From UBA9715 sp045614225 (lineage in GTDB: Bacteria; Actinomycetota; Coriobacteriia; Coriobacteriales; Eggerthellaceae): 15,206 bases of DNA. The notes below the pieces were generated by a model. It was not told the DNA's origin. It made no database searches and saw only the letters and a list, made by a program, of their open reading frames with translations. A program made the translations under genes and the position numbers. The stretch is from contig JAZLCO010000001.1 in the NCBI GenBank assembly GCA_045614225.1, positions 1 to 15,206 of the forward strand. Reading direction: 5' to 3'. Positions 14,015 to 15,206 of this stretch are shown piece after piece; the first letter of the stretch is position 1, and each line of letters opens with the position of its first letter.

Positions 14015-15067
14015 TTACGACAGCCTGCTCACGAACCAGTCGGCCATCGAGATGAGCATGTCGCGAGAGGGCGACGGTGCAATCATGTCGATGAGGCGGT
14101 TCTTCGCGATGCTTGTCAAGTTTTCGGCGTAGTTGCGCGCGTAATCGATGCTTCCAGCCTCTTCCATGATCTGCACAGCCTCGTTGAGGTCGGCTTCGAC
14201 CTTGGTGTGGGACGAAAGCAGCTCGACGAGGCGCTCCCGTTTCACACCGTCAAGATGGCTCAGCGCGTGCACGACGACGAGCGTGCGCTTGCCCTCGGTG
14301 ATGTCGTCACGGAAGCCCTTCTTGGTGCTCTCGGTCTTGCCGATGAGGTTGAGAAGGTCGTCTTGAATCTGGAACGCGAGGCCCGTGTCGAGACCGTAGT
14401 TGCGCAGCCCCTCGATTTGCGTCTCGGTACCGCCGCCGACGATGGCGCCGATGGCCAGCGGCACAGCACCCGAATAGTGCGCAGTCTTGCACGTGGCCAT
14501 GATCAGGTAATCCTCAGGCGTGATGTCGTAGCGCTCATCGCGCGCCCAGCCGATGTCGAGCGCCTGGCCCTCGATGGTGCGGCGCGTCATGTCGATGAGC
14601 TCGGTGAGCACGCGCACCTTGACGGAATCCTCGAGCAGAGGGTCCTTGACGACCGTGCCGTTGACGAGCTGCAGGCCTAAGTCGCCCATGTTGATGGCAA
14701 GGCCCATGCCCTCGGTCATGTAGAGGCACGGCTCGCCGCGGCGCAGCTCGGCCTCGTCGGCGATGTCGTCATGGATAAGAGCCGCCGTGTGGAAATGCTC
14801 GATTGCGGCTGCCGAGCTGATTGCGCGCTGCGGGTCGCCGCCCACGGCCATGCAGGCCGCAAAGCAGATGAGCGGACGGTGACGCTTGCCGCCGTTGCGG
14901 CTGAATTTGATCAGCGGCGAATAGAGGTAGCGGTCCATGTCAGGGTGCGAACCCTTTGGAATGTACGAGTTGAGAATGTCGCCCACAGGAATCGCGTACC
15001 GATCGAGGTATTCCTCGAACGTCTCGGGCTGGTTTTCAGATTGCAGGAGTTGTTTGAGGTCAATCAT
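14015..15067 (-). CDS. Class I polyprenyl diphosphate synthase
   Basis: A trans-prenyltransferase of 350 residues that condenses isopentenyl diphosphate with allylic diphosphates to make a linear isoprenoid, for example a quinone side chain or a C20-C50 precursor. Motifs: GGKRHRP (59-65), first aspartate-rich motif DDIAD (100-104), GQALD (167-171), CKTA (193-196) and second aspartate-rich motif DDLLN (236-240). Ala95 and Ala96 lie at the fifth and fourth positions before the first motif. Small residues there usually allow products longer than C15, so a geranylgeranyl or longer product is likelier than farnesyl. The second motif ends in Asn instead of the usual Asp. No squalene/phytoene synthase or UbiA gene is nearby to fix the product. 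ATG at 15067 is chosen because AAGGTG lies about 6 nt upstream; a GTG three codons earlier overlaps that site. The stop is TAA. Confidence 0.92.
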   Translation of the reverse strand: MIDLKQLLQSENQPETFEEYLDRYAIPVGDILNSYIPKGSHPDMDRYLYSPLIKFSRNGGKRHRPLICFAACMAVGGDPQRAISSAAAIEHFHTAALIHDDIADEAELRRGEPCLYMTEGMGLAINMGDLGLQLVNGTVVKDPLLEDSVKVRVLTELIDMTRRTIEGQALDIGWARDERYDITPEDYLIMATCKTAHYSGAVPLAIGAIVGGGTETQIEGLRNYGLDTGLAFQIQDDLLNLIGKTESTKKGFRDDITEGKRTLVVVHALSHLDGVKRERLVELLSSHTKVEADLNEAVQIMEEAGSIDYARNYAENLTSIAKNRLIDMIAPSPSRDMLISMADWFVSRLS

Positions 15068-15105
15068 GCGGTGCACCTTGCTGTTTGTTTTTGCGCGTAG
15101 AAATG

Positions 15106-15111
15106 ATTATA
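15106..15111 (-). promoter_or_regulatory. Predicted polyprenyl synthase promoter -10
   Basis: The minus strand reads CGCGTATAATC, an exact consensus -10 hexamer, with a leader of about 32 nt. No good -35 is found at 16-18 bp; TTGTCC lies 22 bp upstream, too far for normal spacing. A 7-bp stem (GTCGTTC 15149-15155 with GAACGAC 15168-15174) lies further upstream and may belong to the end of the preceding off-window gene or to regulation. Confidence 0.4.
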
Positions 15112-15181
15112 CGCGAGTACAGAATAGGGCGTGGGACAACAATTCAAGGTCGTTCTCTTTTTGAACGGAACGACAACAGAA

Positions 15182-15206
15182 TGGCACAGTGCTCCCTGGG
15201 AAGGGT
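15182..15206. repeat. Family-1 palindromic element cut by the window edge
   Basis: TGGCACAGTGCTCCCTGGGA matches the left arm and core of the 31-nt elements (centre T15197). The unit would end at about 15212, outside the window. By analogy with the other copies it probably lies just behind the stop codon of a minus-strand gene to the right. Confidence 0.75.

Noticed and set aside
1..15206. Mobile element, defence island or prophage
   Set aside because: No transposase, integrase, restriction, toxin or phage gene is visible. All eight genes are housekeeping-like, with uniform strand and GC content.

Overview
The window is about 60% GC and tightly packed. All eight genes lie on the minus strand, so transcription runs from the right edge to the left. 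The set (PHP-containing DnaE, long bifunctional Rel, actinobacterial-style Uup-like ABC-F, CwlM-like peptidoglycan-binding protein, class I polyprenyl synthase) suggests an actinobacterium, most likely a Coriobacteriia/Eggerthellales gut lineage such as Slackia. That placement is inference from protein style; there is no rRNA or other marker gene here.

Reading in the direction of transcription: a polyprenyl diphosphate synthase (15067-14015); a protein with two CwlM-type peptidoglycan-binding domains but no amidase domain (13892-12975); an ABC-F ATPase 9 bp behind it (12965-11157); a small Rrf2-family regulator with three cysteines (11015-10581); a 1111-residue RecJ exonuclease fused to a RecQ-like helicase (10432-7097); the stringent-response enzyme Rel (6867-4540); a glyoxalase-II-like metallo-beta-lactamase-fold hydrolase (4431-3781); and DNA polymerase III alpha, DnaE (3604-89). 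The order recJ, rel, MBL hydrolase resembles conserved neighbourhoods in Firmicutes (recJ-apt-relA) and Actinobacteria (rel-ppiB-glyoxalase-hisS). The themes are replication and repair, the stringent response, translation and cell-wall or isoprenoid synthesis: housekeeping chromosome, not a mobile island.

The unusual content lies between the genes. Twelve short imperfect palindromes, 27-31 nt and of odd length, fill most spacers. Family 1 (eight units, arms TGGCACA/TGTGCCA, core TCCCWGGGA) sits 5-12 nt behind the stop codons of dnaE, rel and recJ-recQ and again at the right edge. Family 2 (four units, arms GCATA/TATGC, core AACCWGGTT or close variants) occurs as two head-to-head inverted pairs beside rrf2 and between the polyprenyl synthase and cwlM-like genes. 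Every unit has a CCWGG centre with one unpaired base, so both families may be REP-like elements of one design.

Other points worth a second look are the RecJ-RecQ fusion, the amidase-less CwlM-like protein, a divergent and apparently inserted block in an otherwise conserved part of DnaE, and a 16-bp block shared by the predicted rrf2 and recJ-recQ promoters. No gene-free stretch exceeds 300 bases. I see no tRNA, rRNA, CRISPR array, transposase or phage gene.
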